Below, piece after piece: positions 17,286 through 25,357 of a stretch of 64,000 nt of DNA; position 1 is the first letter of the stretch, and every line of letters starts with the position of its first letter. The stretch is taken from assembly GCF_007341385.1 (NCBI RefSeq), contig NZ_VJYD01000001.1:62001-126000 (forward strand). Reading direction: 5' to 3'. Both the position numbers and the translations under genes were made by a program. The DNA comes from Flavobacterium daemonense. Its GTDB lineage: Bacteria > Bacteroidota > Bacteroidia > Flavobacteriales > Flavobacteriaceae. Under the pieces are notes generated by a model. That model saw nothing but the letters and a program-made list of their open reading frames with translations, had not been told where the DNA came from and did not search any database.

Positions 17286-17684
17286 TTAGCTTACAATCGC
17301 GTTTTTAGAATAATTAGCGGCATATAATTCTCTAAACATCGCATATGTTACGCTCACCATCGCAAAAGCAATAATAGCATCAATTGTAGCAGGAAAACCC
17401 AATACGGCTATTTTTGAAAAGAAAGCAAAAGTAATGTCAAAGAAAATTCCGGCAAAGACCCATTCTTTCAATCGTAATAATTGATTCGGAATTAATAATG
17501 TGATTACTCCGGCGATTTTAAATACTCCAAGAATGTAAATAAAATGTGCTGGATAGCCCAATTGTTGTGTGATTCCCCAAACAATTGGATTTGAAGTTAA
17601 TTCGAAAAACCCGCTGGCGCCAAACCATAAAGAAGTTAAAATGATTCCTGTCCAATAAATAATTTTTGTTGTTTTTGCGTTCAT
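17286..17684 (-). CDS. DoxX-like membrane protein
   Basis: 132 residues with an ATG start and four membrane helices: IIYWTGIILTSLWFGASGFF, FIYILGVFKIAGVITLLIP, WVFAGIFFDITFAFFSKIA and AIIAFAMVSVTYAMF. Length and the GYPAHFIYILGVFKIAGV motif fit the DoxX-like family. DoxX proteins sit in the inner membrane and are linked to thiol and oxidative stress in several phyla. The upstream region has the 21-bp direct repeat and the -7 element spaced as for the cupin and hydrolase genes, so it probably belongs to the same regulon although it is on the other strand. Confidence 0.88.
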   Translation of the reverse strand: MNAKTTKIIYWTGIILTSLWFGASGFFELTSNPIVWGITQQLGYPAHFIYILGVFKIAGVITLLIPNQLLRLKEWVFAGIFFDITFAFFSKIAVLGFPATIDAIIAFAMVSVTYAMFRELYAANYSKNAIVS

Positions 17685-17713
17685 AATTTTAATTTTTAAG
17701 TTGTTAAACAGGA

Positions 17714-17790
17714 CAAAATTGCGTCAGATGCAACAGAAAACATATTCGTTTTTGGGTGAGACGGACAAATTGATTTCTGAAATAGACAAT
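17714..17790 (-). promoter_or_regulatory. Control region of the DoxX gene: 21-bp direct repeat plus -7 element
   Basis: On the minus strand ATTGTCTATTTC and TTTGTCCGTCTCACC place GTCY at 17787 and 17766, a 21-bp period. CAATTTTG (17721-17714), a one-base variant of TAnnTTTG, begins exactly 45 bp after the second GTCC. Confidence 0.62.
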
Positions 17791-17862
17791 CCGAAAGTTC
17801 ATCTGATTTTATAACTTTACAAAAAGACTTTTAAAAGTGAAATCTATTAGAACATCCACAAT

Positions 17863-17938
17863 CTTGTCATCTCGACGAAGAAGACTCGAGCGATAGCGAA
17901 CAGGCGAAGCAGATCTTCGCAAGTAGCTCCGCAAAGTA
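17863..17938. repeat. Partial copy of the CTTGTCAT palindromic repeat
   Basis: It begins CTTGTCATCTCGACGAAG and includes GAAGCAGATCTTCGCAAGTA, matching words of the elements at 463 and 19565. The matching right end is missing, so this is a half element. It lies in the 857-bp gap between the DoxX gene and the TlpA gene, upstream of the riboswitch promoter. Confidence 0.65.
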
Positions 17939-18105
17939 GTAGTGCAGATTTTTTGAATATAATTTTGGATATTCTATTGAAATAATACAGCACTTTCTTT
18001 AATAAAATAGAAAATTTTTACTATTGTAAAGTATTGCTTTTGAGTTTGTTATTGAGTGGGAATAACTTAATTCAAAATAAATTTCAAAAAAAACACAATT
18101 TAAAC

Positions 18106-18137
18106 TTGACTAATTCGGTAGAATTAATATATATTTG
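18106..18137 (+). promoter_or_regulatory. Promoter of the SAM-riboswitch transcript (TTG-N21-TATATTTG)
   Basis: TTG at 18106-18108 and TATATTTG at 18130-18137 with a 21-bp spacer match the Bacteroidota promoter consensus. Transcription would begin some 20 bp before the aptamer. Confidence 0.75.
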
Positions 18138-18159
18138 CAACACAGAAAACATCTGTAAT

Positions 18160-18268
18160 GATACTTATCCAGAAAGACAGAGGGAATAGGCCCTGTGAAG
18201 TCTTAGCAACCTGTTGCTGAACAAGGTGCTAAATCCTTCCCGTTTTGCGGGACAGATAAGAGAAGATT
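18160..18268 (+). promoter_or_regulatory. SAM-I (S-box) riboswitch
   Basis: The conserved S-box words occur in order. P1 strand CTTATCC is at 18164, then AGACAGAGGGAATAGGCCC, TGAAGTCTTAGCAACC, then a hairpin TTGCTGAACA. AAGGTGCTAAATCC, a stem CCCGTTTTGCGGG, and the closing GATAAGAG (P1') follow. P1 arms CTTATC and GATAAG pair. S-box RNAs bind S-adenosylmethionine and shut off expression when it is plentiful. No clear terminator stem follows directly, so control may be at translation. The first gene after it is a 32-codon frame, then the TlpA-like gene. Confidence 0.93.
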
Positions 18269-18316
18269 TCAAAATCGGAATAAGATCATCAATATTAAAA
18301 TTATTTATGTTTTAAG

Positions 18317-18415
18317 ATGAAAAGTAAACTACATCATTTGTATACCAGTTTTGAGCTTTTGAATTGCGCTTTCGAAGAAAACAGTCTCGCGGGTTTCCGA
18401 ATGCATAGACGTTAA
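18317..18415 (+). CDS. Possible 32-residue peptide after the SAM riboswitch
   Basis: An ATG-started frame encodes 32 residues with the middle section SFELLNCAFEENSLAGFR. It starts 49 bp after the aptamer and ends 126 bp before the TlpA-like gene. The composition is plausible for a real peptide (one Cys, two His, mixed charge). I do not recognise the family. It could be a leader peptide or a small protein made under SAM control. It could also be chance, since a frame of this size is not statistically strong. Confidence 0.35.
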   Translation: MKSKLHHLYTSFELLNCAFEENSLAGFRMHRR

Positions 18416-18541
18416 TTTCTCTCTGAAATTTATTAGAAACAACATATCTAAAATCCTTATTTTTTTAAGGTTTCGAAAATTCTATTGCCCAATATTTAGC
18501 TAAAAATTTAAAAATCAAACTCACTTTAAAATCAAATAAAA

Positions 18542-19531
18542 ATGAAAAGAATACTATTAGGTTTTGCCTTATTTCTCGGATTAGTACAAACTCAAGCGCA
18601 GGAAAATAATCTGCAGTTAAAAGGAACTGTTGCTGATACTGTGGTGCAATATGTTTACTTGCAAAAGTTTCATAATAAGATGTTTACTACGATTGATTCG
18701 GTTAAAGTCAAAGACGGAAGTTTTAGTTTTAAAACCAAAGTAAAAACGCCCGAATTATATGGATTAAGCGTTAATACGGCAAGTTCACCATTGTACGTTT
18801 TTCTTGAAAAAGAACCGATAACAGTAAAATTGAGTCCGAAAAAATATTACAATGCTTCAACAGTTTCGGGTTCGGCATCACAGGATTTATTCGAAACTTA
18901 TAAAAAAAGCAATGATATAGAAATCAGCAAGTTCATTACAGAAAATCCAAAATCGATTGTTTCAGCTTATGTATTGTATAGAAACTGGTCGTATCGATTG
19001 ACTCCAGAACAAATCACTCAAAATATCGCTTTGTTGGATAAAAGTCTTCAAAACACCACTTACGTGAAAGAGCTGAAAGATTTGGCCATTGTATTATACG
19101 GATTAGCAGTTGGAAAAAAAGCGCCAGATTTTACGGAGAAAGATACAGAAGGAAAACCAGTTCGTTTTTATGAAAATTTAAAAGGGTACACTTTGGTTGA
19201 TTTTTGGGCATCTTGGTGCGGACCTTGCCGACGCGAAAATCCAAATATTGTAGCGGCTTACAAAGAATTTCATGATAAAGGTTTCAACATTATCGCGATT
19301 TCTTTGGATAAAAAGAAAGAAAACTGGGTTAAGGGAATTCAGGATGATAAATTGGATTGGCTTCAGGTTTCAGATTTGCTTTTTTGGAACAGCGCAGTGG
19401 CTAAATTATATGGAGTGAGAGCAATTCCGGCAAATTATTTAGTGGATTCTAACGGAATTATTGTGGCGAAAAATCTTCATGGCGAAGAATTGCAGGCAAC
19501 GCTTAAATCGCTTTTGGAGAAAAAGATTTAA
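18542..19531 (+). CDS. TlpA-like exported thiol-disulfide oxidoreductase (DUF4369 + thioredoxin)
   Basis: 329 residues with an ATG start. A signal peptide is present (1-20, ending TQAQ). Residues about 22-115 are the DUF4369 beta-rich domain common in Bacteroidota redox proteins (LKGTVADTVVQYVYLQK). Residues about 190-329 are an AhpC/TSA-thioredoxin domain with the active site WASWCGPCR (Cys226, Cys229) and the cis-Pro segment VRAIPANYLVD. It should act in the periplasm on disulfides. Its position after a SAM riboswitch links it to sulfur or methionine supply, if the transcript reads through. Confidence 0.92.
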   Translation: MKRILLGFALFLGLVQTQAQENNLQLKGTVADTVVQYVYLQKFHNKMFTTIDSVKVKDGSFSFKTKVKTPELYGLSVNTASSPLYVFLEKEPITVKLSPKKYYNASTVSGSASQDLFETYKKSNDIEISKFITENPKSIVSAYVLYRNWSYRLTPEQITQNIALLDKSLQNTTYVKELKDLAIVLYGLAVGKKAPDFTEKDTEGKPVRFYENLKGYTLVDFWASWCGPCRRENPNIVAAYKEFHDKGFNIIAISLDKKKENWVKGIQDDKLDWLQVSDLLFWNSAVAKLYGVRAIPANYLVDSNGIIVAKNLHGEELQATLKSLLEKKI

Positions 19532-19564
19532 AAATATAAACATAACCCAAGATTATCCACAATC

Positions 19565-19666
19565 TTGTCATTCCGAGGAACGAGGAATCTCCGCGAGAAG
19601 CTCGACAAAGATTGGAATCACTTAATGGAGTTACTTGCGGAGATTCCTCGTTCCTCGGAATGACAA
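19565..19666. repeat. Dispersed palindromic repeat, copy 2 (30-bp perfect arms)
   Basis: TTGTCATTCCGAGGAACGAG opens a 30-bp arm (19565-19594) whose exact complement lies at 19637-19666. The 42-bp centre holds GAAGCTCGACAAAGATTGG and GGAGTTACTTGCG, shared with the copy at 463. It lies between the TlpA-like and aminotransferase genes. A hairpin this strong would probably stop or process the transcript between them. Confidence 0.9.
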
Positions 19667-19722
19667 ACAAACCGGTAAAAACTCATCAATAATAAAATCA
19701 GTTAAATTTTAATGACAAGGAA

Positions 19723-21198
19723 ATGAATGCAATTGAGACAGCGTCACCAATAGAGTTGGAGTGTTATTTTTCTAAATTTAGAGAAAACACTATAGGAGTA
19801 AATCACAGTTTTGAATCGGTTTATGGCGAGCAGGATTTGCTTTATGCAGATTGGGTGGCCAGCGGAAGGTTATACGTTCCGATTGAAGATATCATGCTCA
19901 ATAAAATTGGTCCAATGATTGCCAATACGCATTCCCTTTCCAGTCAAACAGGAAAAACGTCAACGTATGCATATCAGCGTGCGAGAGAAATAATTAAAAA
20001 GTCAGTAAACGCTAATGAATCAGATGTTTTAGTTACGGCAGGAACTGGCATGACGGCTGCGTTGTCAAAACTGCAGCGCATTATAGGTCTTCGAAAAAAA
20101 GCCGAAAACGAAAATGAAAAACCTGTAGTTTTCATCACACACATGGAACATCATTCCAATCAAGTTTCTTGGTATGAAACCAATGCAGATGTTGTGATTT
20201 TGCCTGCCGATGAAAATAATTTAGTTGATCCCGATATTCTTTCTTCAGAAATAAAAAAATATGCTCACAGAAGCTTGAAAATCGGCTCGTTTACGGCTTG
20301 CTCAAACGTAACCGGAATTATTACGCCTTATTATGAATTGGCTAAAATCATGCATCAAAACGGCGGATTTTGTTTTGTAGATTTTGCAGCTTCGGCGCCT
20401 TATGTTGAAATTGATATGCATCCAAAAGATCCAGAAAAACAATTAGATGCTATTTTCTTTTCGCCTCATAAATTTCTCGGTGGCCCCGGAACATGCGGAA
20501 TTTTGGTTTTTAATGAAAAATTATACAAAACTGAATTTCCTGATAATCCAGGCGGAGGAAATGTAAAATGGACGAATCCGTTTGGGAATTACGCCTACAG
20601 CGATTTAATAGAAGTAAGAGAAGATGGAGGAACTCCGGGATTTTTGCAGGTTATTCGAACGGCTTTGGCTTTAGAATTAAAAGAGAAAATGGGAGTGGAG
20701 CAAATTGCCAAAAGAGAAAAGGAACTATTGGATATTTGTTTCTATAAGCTTCAAAAGATACGAGGATTATCAATTTTAGGTGATCTTAATAGTGACCGAA
20801 TTGGCTGTGTTTCCTTTGTAATCGAAGATATTCATTATAATTTAATCGTCAGGCTTTTAAATGACCGTTTCGGAATTCAGGTTCGTGGTGGCTGGTCATG
20901 TGCGAGTACGTATGCGCATTATCTTTTTAACATCGATGAAAAGCGATCAAGAACGATGACGAATGAATTGCTTCAGAAAAACCAAACCAATAAACCGGGC
21001 TGGGTCCGCTTGTCGCTTCATCCGATAATGACAAATGAGGAGCTTTTGTTTATTTGTGATGCTATTGCGCAAGTGGCTTCGAATTATAAAAAATGGCAAA
21101 AGGATTATGAGTACAACCCTGTTTCAAATGAATTCGAAAATCCGCAAATTAGTGATGCAATTTCAAGAGAAGTAAATGATTGGTTCAAGCTCGATTAA
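19723..21198 (+). CDS. Class V aminotransferase (cysteine desulfurase-like)
   Basis: 491 residues with an ATG start. PLP-enzyme features in order: DWVASGRLY near the front, TAGTGMTAALSKLQ (phosphate loop), THMEHHSNQVSW, DFAASAPY (Asp that holds the pyridine N) and SPHKFLGGPGT with Lys250 as the Schiff base. GGWSCAS at about residue 395 places a Cys where desulfurases of the SufS/CsdA type carry their catalytic Cys. The reaction could be cysteine desulfuration or selenocysteine/other lyase activity. It is longer than SufS (about 400) with an extra N-terminal segment and C-terminal tail. Following a SAM-riboswitch transcript, a sulfur role is likely. Confidence 0.88.
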   Translation: MNAIETASPIELECYFSKFRENTIGVNHSFESVYGEQDLLYADWVASGRLYVPIEDIMLNKIGPMIANTHSLSSQTGKTSTYAYQRAREIIKKSVNANESDVLVTAGTGMTAALSKLQRIIGLRKKAENENEKPVVFITHMEHHSNQVSWYETNADVVILPADENNLVDPDILSSEIKKYAHRSLKIGSFTACSNVTGIITPYYELAKIMHQNGGFCFVDFAASAPYVEIDMHPKDPEKQLDAIFFSPHKFLGGPGTCGILVFNEKLYKTEFPDNPGGGNVKWTNPFGNYAYSDLIEVREDGGTPGFLQVIRTALALELKEKMGVEQIAKREKELLDICFYKLQKIRGLSILGDLNSDRIGCVSFVIEDIHYNLIVRLLNDRFGIQVRGGWSCASTYAHYLFNIDEKRSRTMTNELLQKNQTNKPGWVRLSLHPIMTNEELLFICDAIAQVASNYKKWQKDYEYNPVSNEFENPQISDAISREVNDWFKLD

Positions 21199-21227
21199 AT
21201 GCAAAGCAATCTGAAGTTTGAGACATA

Positions 21228-21266
21228 AAAAAACAGACAATATCTTTTTGATTTTGTCTGTTTTTT
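21228..21266 (+). terminator. Terminator of the aminotransferase gene
   Basis: AAAAAACAGACAA (21228-21240) and TTGTCTGTTTTTT (21254-21266) pair over a 13-base loop and end in a T-run. It sits 30 bp past the stop codon. Confidence 0.88.
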
Positions 21267-21590
21267 GTTTTTTATGAAAGATAATTTAGGTTTTGGAAGC
21301 AAATTGAAATCACGAAATTTCAATTTTTCTTCATTAAACAAAGGTTTTTGTAGTCGTAAATACATTTTTTAATCAACAAAAAGATGTTTTTAAGCGCAAA
21401 TGAAATAATGCCAAAAGCAAATCTTATAATTTTTATTTAAAAACAATAACGAAGCGTAGCACTTGCTTTTTAACACTTCTTCTTTTTTCTGTTTTATTAA
21501 AGTTGTCTAACGGCTTATTATTGTTGAAAATATGGCTTAAAAAGGCTGTTTTCTAAAAATGATGCATTTTAAGCACAAAAAGAACATTAG

Positions 21591-21612
21591 GTTTCATTTT
21601 ATAATATGGAAC
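21591..21612. promoter_or_regulatory. Degenerate palindromic operator, site A
   Basis: GTTTCA-N10-TGGAAC: one mismatch in the right half-site relative to the palindrome GTTTCA-N10-TGAAAC found at 22349, 32257 and 61845. It lies 175 bp before the ATG at 21788, in a 589-bp gap that otherwise shows only AT-rich DNA. A -7 element at the 44-bp spacing of the other sites is not evident. Confidence 0.45.
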
Positions 21613-21787
21613 AGACTTGCGCAGAAAATAATGTCTTTTACGTTTTATTGCTGCTTAACTTTATCTTTTGTAAAGGTGTATGTTGTTGAAGTATAGTTTT
21701 TTAGTTTTTGATGAAGAAAACATTTTCCTAATTTTTCTTTTGCATGCCGCAAAATCAAAAGTCATTTAATTTTATAAATTGTATAGT

Positions 21788-22039
21788 ATGTCTGTTCCAA
21801 AAGAGTTATATAATTTAAAGTTTTCAGAATACTTAGAATCCTTAAAAATTTTATATCTGTTAGATGATAATTTTAAGGCAATCTGCGATGATTACTGCGC
21901 CAGTACACTGAAAACAGAAAAGTACAAGAAAAAATTTGAAAAATATTTTCAATATAAACTTGAAGCTGAAAATTTAGCTAAGGAATTAGAAGAAGAAATT
22001 TTAATTTATTTGATTAGAAACGGATGGGATAAAAAATAA
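21788..22039 (+). CDS. Hypothetical 83-residue charged protein
   Basis: 83 residues from the ATG at 21788; an in-frame TTG three codons upstream is less likely. It is mostly helical in composition, rich in Lys, Glu and Leu, with YKKKFEKYFQYKLEAENLAKEL suggesting an amphipathic helix. There is no signal peptide or membrane segment. I do not recognise the family. It lies alone between two long gaps (589 and 574 bp), downstream of a degenerate palindrome. Confidence 0.6.
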   Translation: MSVPKELYNLKFSEYLESLKILYLLDDNFKAICDDYCASTLKTEKYKKKFEKYFQYKLEAENLAKELEEEILIYLIRNGWDKK

Positions 22040-22348
22040 AACGTCTTTTTTGATCGCAATATAAATCACTATAGAAAATCCTGTTTCGTTTGAAATGGGA
22101 TTTTTTGCGTCTAGTGGCTTTTTCAACCTCAAAAAAAAATAAAAAAAGATGTTTAGGCTGTCCTCTTACACTTTTTTGCACGAATTAGTTTTTGATGCTG
22201 TAAGAAAAAAATTAACGGTCGTTTTAACTATTGTTTAGGATTATAATTTTTAAAAAGCCAACGATTTTTTTTTTGGATATTTTAAAGACACCAGTATTTA
22301 CAGTGCTTAACAGCGATTTTTTTTGAAATTTTCACTTCAATTCTTGAT

Positions 22349-22411
22349 GTTTCAAATTATAAAATGAAACGTAAATGTTGGACTTTTATATGAGTTTACT
22401 TTGTAATTTTG
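22349..22411 (+). promoter_or_regulatory. Palindromic operator site B and -7 element of the amino acid catabolism cluster
   Basis: GTTTCA-N10-TGAAAC at 22349-22370 (inner bases AATTATAAAA). TAATTTTG at 22404-22411 is the -7 element, starting 44.5 bp from the centre of the palindrome. The identical 22-bp site with the same spacing precedes the giant adhesin. The remaining 22040-22613 gap is AT-rich without other visible elements. Confidence 0.65.
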
Positions 22412-22613
22412 ACATAAAATCCAAATAATCAATATTTTACACATTTGAGTACGACGCCAAAAACAAATTTATTATCCGCACTTTTAAAAGCCTAATTCCG
22501 CCATAGGCAGCATTGATTCTGAAATTTATATGCCCATTTCGAGAATATCACATATTGGAGTCCCCATAATTTAGTTCATTATTCGTAACAAACAATTTTA
22601 AACTATAATCATT

Positions 22614-23840
22614 ATGAAGAAAAAGCGTTTTAGCATGGCTAAGATCAGGTATCTGGCCATTTTAGTTTGCTTGCTGGCCGTAAACCTCATACGCGGGCAG
22701 GATGACGGAGCAAAAAAGAGCATGGAAATCTATGGTTTTATTATGACCGATGTTGGTTATAATTTTAACCAGATTCAATCGGATTGGTATGATGTTGTGC
22801 GACCAACAAAACTGCCATCTTACAAAGATCAGTATGGTGTCGATGGAAACTATTACGCATCTGTGCGCCAGACTCGTTTCGGAATAAAAAACTGGGTTGA
22901 CACCGGAATTGGTGAACTAAAAACCCAATTTGAGTTTGAATTGTTCGGAACCGGAGTTGATGCCGGCCAAACTACTTTTCGTCTTCGCCACGCTTATGCC
23001 GAAATAGGCAAATTTGGAGCAGGACAAACTTGGAGCCCTTTCATGGATATCGATGTGTTTCCGAATACGTTAGAATATTGGGGACCAACGGGAATGGTAT
23101 TTTTCAGAAACATTCAAATTCGCTATATGCCAATCCAAGGCGATACTCGTTTGACCATTGCTTTAGAAAGACCGGGAGCAAGTGCTGATCAAGGCGTTTA
23201 TGCAGACCGTATCGAACTTCAAGGTGTGCGTGCAAGATTTCCTTTTCCAGATCTTTCAGCAGAATATCGTCAAGCATTCTCTTTCGGTTATATTGAGTTA
23301 GCCGGGATCCTTAGAAAAATAGAGTGGAAAGATCAAAATAATGATCAATATGACTTATCCGGAAACGCACTTGGCTGGGGTTTAAACTTGAGTACCAATG
23401 TGAAATTTGGCAAAAGTGATGTTTTCAGAGGGCAGGTGGTTTATGGTGAAGGAATTCAGAACTACATGAATGATGCGCCGGTAGATATCGGAATTCAGAA
23501 TAATTTTGGAAACGCGGTAAAACCTATCAAAGGTGTTGCGCTTCCTTTAGTTGGAGTTGTTGCTTTTCTTGACCATTCATGGAATGAAAAATTTACAACC
23601 TCTATAGGATATTCTATGATAGACATCGACAACTCTGACGGAATGACAAACGATTCATTTAAGAAAGGCCAGTATGCAATTGCAAACTTGCTTTATTCTC
23701 CTGCAAAAAACTGCTTAGTTGGTGGTGAATTTCAATGGGGTGACCGCGATAATTTTAGAGACGGCTGGAGTACATCGATTACAAAAGTGCAGTTTTCATT
23801 TAAGTACAATTTCTCAGAAGCATTTTACAGAAAAAATTAA
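22614..23840 (+). CDS. DcaP-like outer membrane porin
   Basis: 408 residues with an ATG start. The signal peptide runs to about residue 28 (NLIRGQ). The DcaP family pattern is visible: a short coiled front, then SVRQTRFGIKNW, TQFEFELFGTGVD, TTFRLRHAYAEIG and GQTWSPFMDIDVFP, and a C-terminal Phe-containing strand (FKYNFSEAFYRKN). DcaP porins are trimeric and pass dicarboxylates and other small acids. As first gene of the cluster with asparaginase, aspartase and glutaminase, it would admit amino acids or let products cross the outer membrane. The gap to aspA is 44 bp. Confidence 0.88.
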   Translation: MKKKRFSMAKIRYLAILVCLLAVNLIRGQDDGAKKSMEIYGFIMTDVGYNFNQIQSDWYDVVRPTKLPSYKDQYGVDGNYYASVRQTRFGIKNWVDTGIGELKTQFEFELFGTGVDAGQTTFRLRHAYAEIGKFGAGQTWSPFMDIDVFPNTLEYWGPTGMVFFRNIQIRYMPIQGDTRLTIALERPGASADQGVYADRIELQGVRARFPFPDLSAEYRQAFSFGYIELAGILRKIEWKDQNNDQYDLSGNALGWGLNLSTNVKFGKSDVFRGQVVYGEGIQNYMNDAPVDIGIQNNFGNAVKPIKGVALPLVGVVAFLDHSWNEKFTTSIGYSMIDIDNSDGMTNDSFKKGQYAIANLLYSPAKNCLVGGEFQWGDRDNFRDGWSTSITKVQFSFKYNFSEAFYRKN

Positions 23841-23884
23841 TACTTGATAGTTCTAGAAAGTTACCAATAAAAAAAATAGAAAAC

Positions 23885-25333
23885 ATGTATAAAAAAATAC
23901 AATACATATTACTGTGCGGTTTATGTATTACCTCTCTAAAAGCCCAAACCCGAACAGAAAAAGATCTTTTGGGTGATAAGCAAATCCCCGCTAATGCATA
24001 CTACGGCGTTCAAACGGCACGTGCATTAGAAAATTTTCAGATAAGCGGCATGACCACGCAATTTTATCCTGATTATGTTAGGGCATTTGCGATGGTAAAA
24101 CTGGCCGCCGCAAGAGCAAATGCGGATGTTGGCCGACTTAAAAAAGACCGACTCGCTGCTATCGAAAAAGCCTGTCAGGCGGTAATTGATGGAAAATACC
24201 ACGATCAATTCTTGGTAGATTTGTATCAAGGCGGTGCAGGAACATCGGCAAATATGAACGTGAATGAAGTTCTTGCTAATATCGCTTTAGAAATGAGCGG
24301 ACACAAAAAAGGAGAATATCAGTTCATAGAACCTCATGACGACTTGAACATGGGACAATCTACAAATGATGTGTATCCAACTGCGATCAAAGTGGCATTA
24401 TTGCTTCATAACGACAAACTTCTAAAAGAAGCCGAATTGCTTTCTCAATCCTTTCACAAAAAAGGAGATGAGTTCAAAGATGTCTTAAAAATGGGACGTA
24501 CAGAAGGGCAAGATGCTGTACCAATGACCGTTGGACAAGAGTTTCATGCTTTTGGAAATCAGCTTGACGCCGAAATAGTCACGCTTCGCAAAGTCGAGGC
24601 GCTTTTATGCGAACAAAATATGGGCGCAACAGCCATAGGAACAGGAATTACAGCCTCCCCGGGTTATGCTGAAAAAGTAGCCACACATTTAGCTAAAATT
24701 ACTGGAAAACCTATCGTATTGAGCAAAGATCTTATTGCGGCAACCACTAGCCAGCAAGGATTTGTGATGTATTCATCGGCGCTTAAAAGCATGGCGGTGG
24801 CCTTGGCAAAAATCAGCAGTGATTTAATTATTCTGGCTTCTGGACCTCGTACAGGAATTTTTGAAATCAATTTGCCGGCTTTGCAGCCTGGATCTTCAAT
24901 TATGCCAGGAAAAGTGAATCCGGTAATGCCAGAGCTTATGAATCAGCTTTGCTTTAAAGTAATGGGAAATGATTTAACGGTTACGATTGCCGCTCAGTCT
25001 GGTTTACTGCAATTAAATGCATACGAACCAATTGAATCCATTGCAATGATGGAATCACAAGGATTGTTTTTTAAAGCAATGCCATTATTCAGAAAAAATT
25101 GTATTGATGGCATTACGGTGAATAAAAGTACTCTAGATCATTATATGGAAAGAAGTGTTGGTATTGTTACGGCTCTTAATCCTGTTTTGGGATATGAAAA
25201 AACAACCGAATTGGCAAAAGAAGCGCTTGCAACCAATAAAGGAATTCTGGAACTGATTCGTGAAAAGAAATTATTGACAGAAGACCAAATCAAAAAGCTT
25301 CTTGATCCGGCAAGTTTAACAGGTCAAAAATAA
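23885..25333 (+). CDS. aspA: Aspartate ammonia-lyase with a signal peptide
   Basis: 482 residues with an ATG start. The catalytic part follows the aspartase/fumarase family closely: EKDLLGDKQIPANAYYGVQT, VDLYQGGAGTSANMNVNEVLANI, QSTNDVYPTA, MGRTEGQDAVPMTVGQEF and the family signature GSSIMPGKVNP. The reaction is L-aspartate to fumarate and ammonia. The front is unusual: residues 1-21 (hydrophobic YILLCGLCITSL, then KAQ) form a signal peptide, so the enzyme should be periplasmic. Aspartase is normally cytoplasmic. Flanking genes encode exported asparaginase and glutaminase, supporting an exported pathway. Fumarase activity instead is possible but less likely from the context. Confidence 0.9.
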   Translation: MYKKIQYILLCGLCITSLKAQTRTEKDLLGDKQIPANAYYGVQTARALENFQISGMTTQFYPDYVRAFAMVKLAAARANADVGRLKKDRLAAIEKACQAVIDGKYHDQFLVDLYQGGAGTSANMNVNEVLANIALEMSGHKKGEYQFIEPHDDLNMGQSTNDVYPTAIKVALLLHNDKLLKEAELLSQSFHKKGDEFKDVLKMGRTEGQDAVPMTVGQEFHAFGNQLDAEIVTLRKVEALLCEQNMGATAIGTGITASPGYAEKVATHLAKITGKPIVLSKDLIAATTSQQGFVMYSSALKSMAVALAKISSDLIILASGPRTGIFEINLPALQPGSSIMPGKVNPVMPELMNQLCFKVMGNDLTVTIAAQSGLLQLNAYEPIESIAMMESQGLFFKAMPLFRKNCIDGITVNKSTLDHYMERSVGIVTALNPVLGYEKTTELAKEALATNKGILELIREKKLLTEDQIKKLLDPASLTGQK

Positions 25334-25357
25334 CCCTCAACTTAAAAGTATATAATC

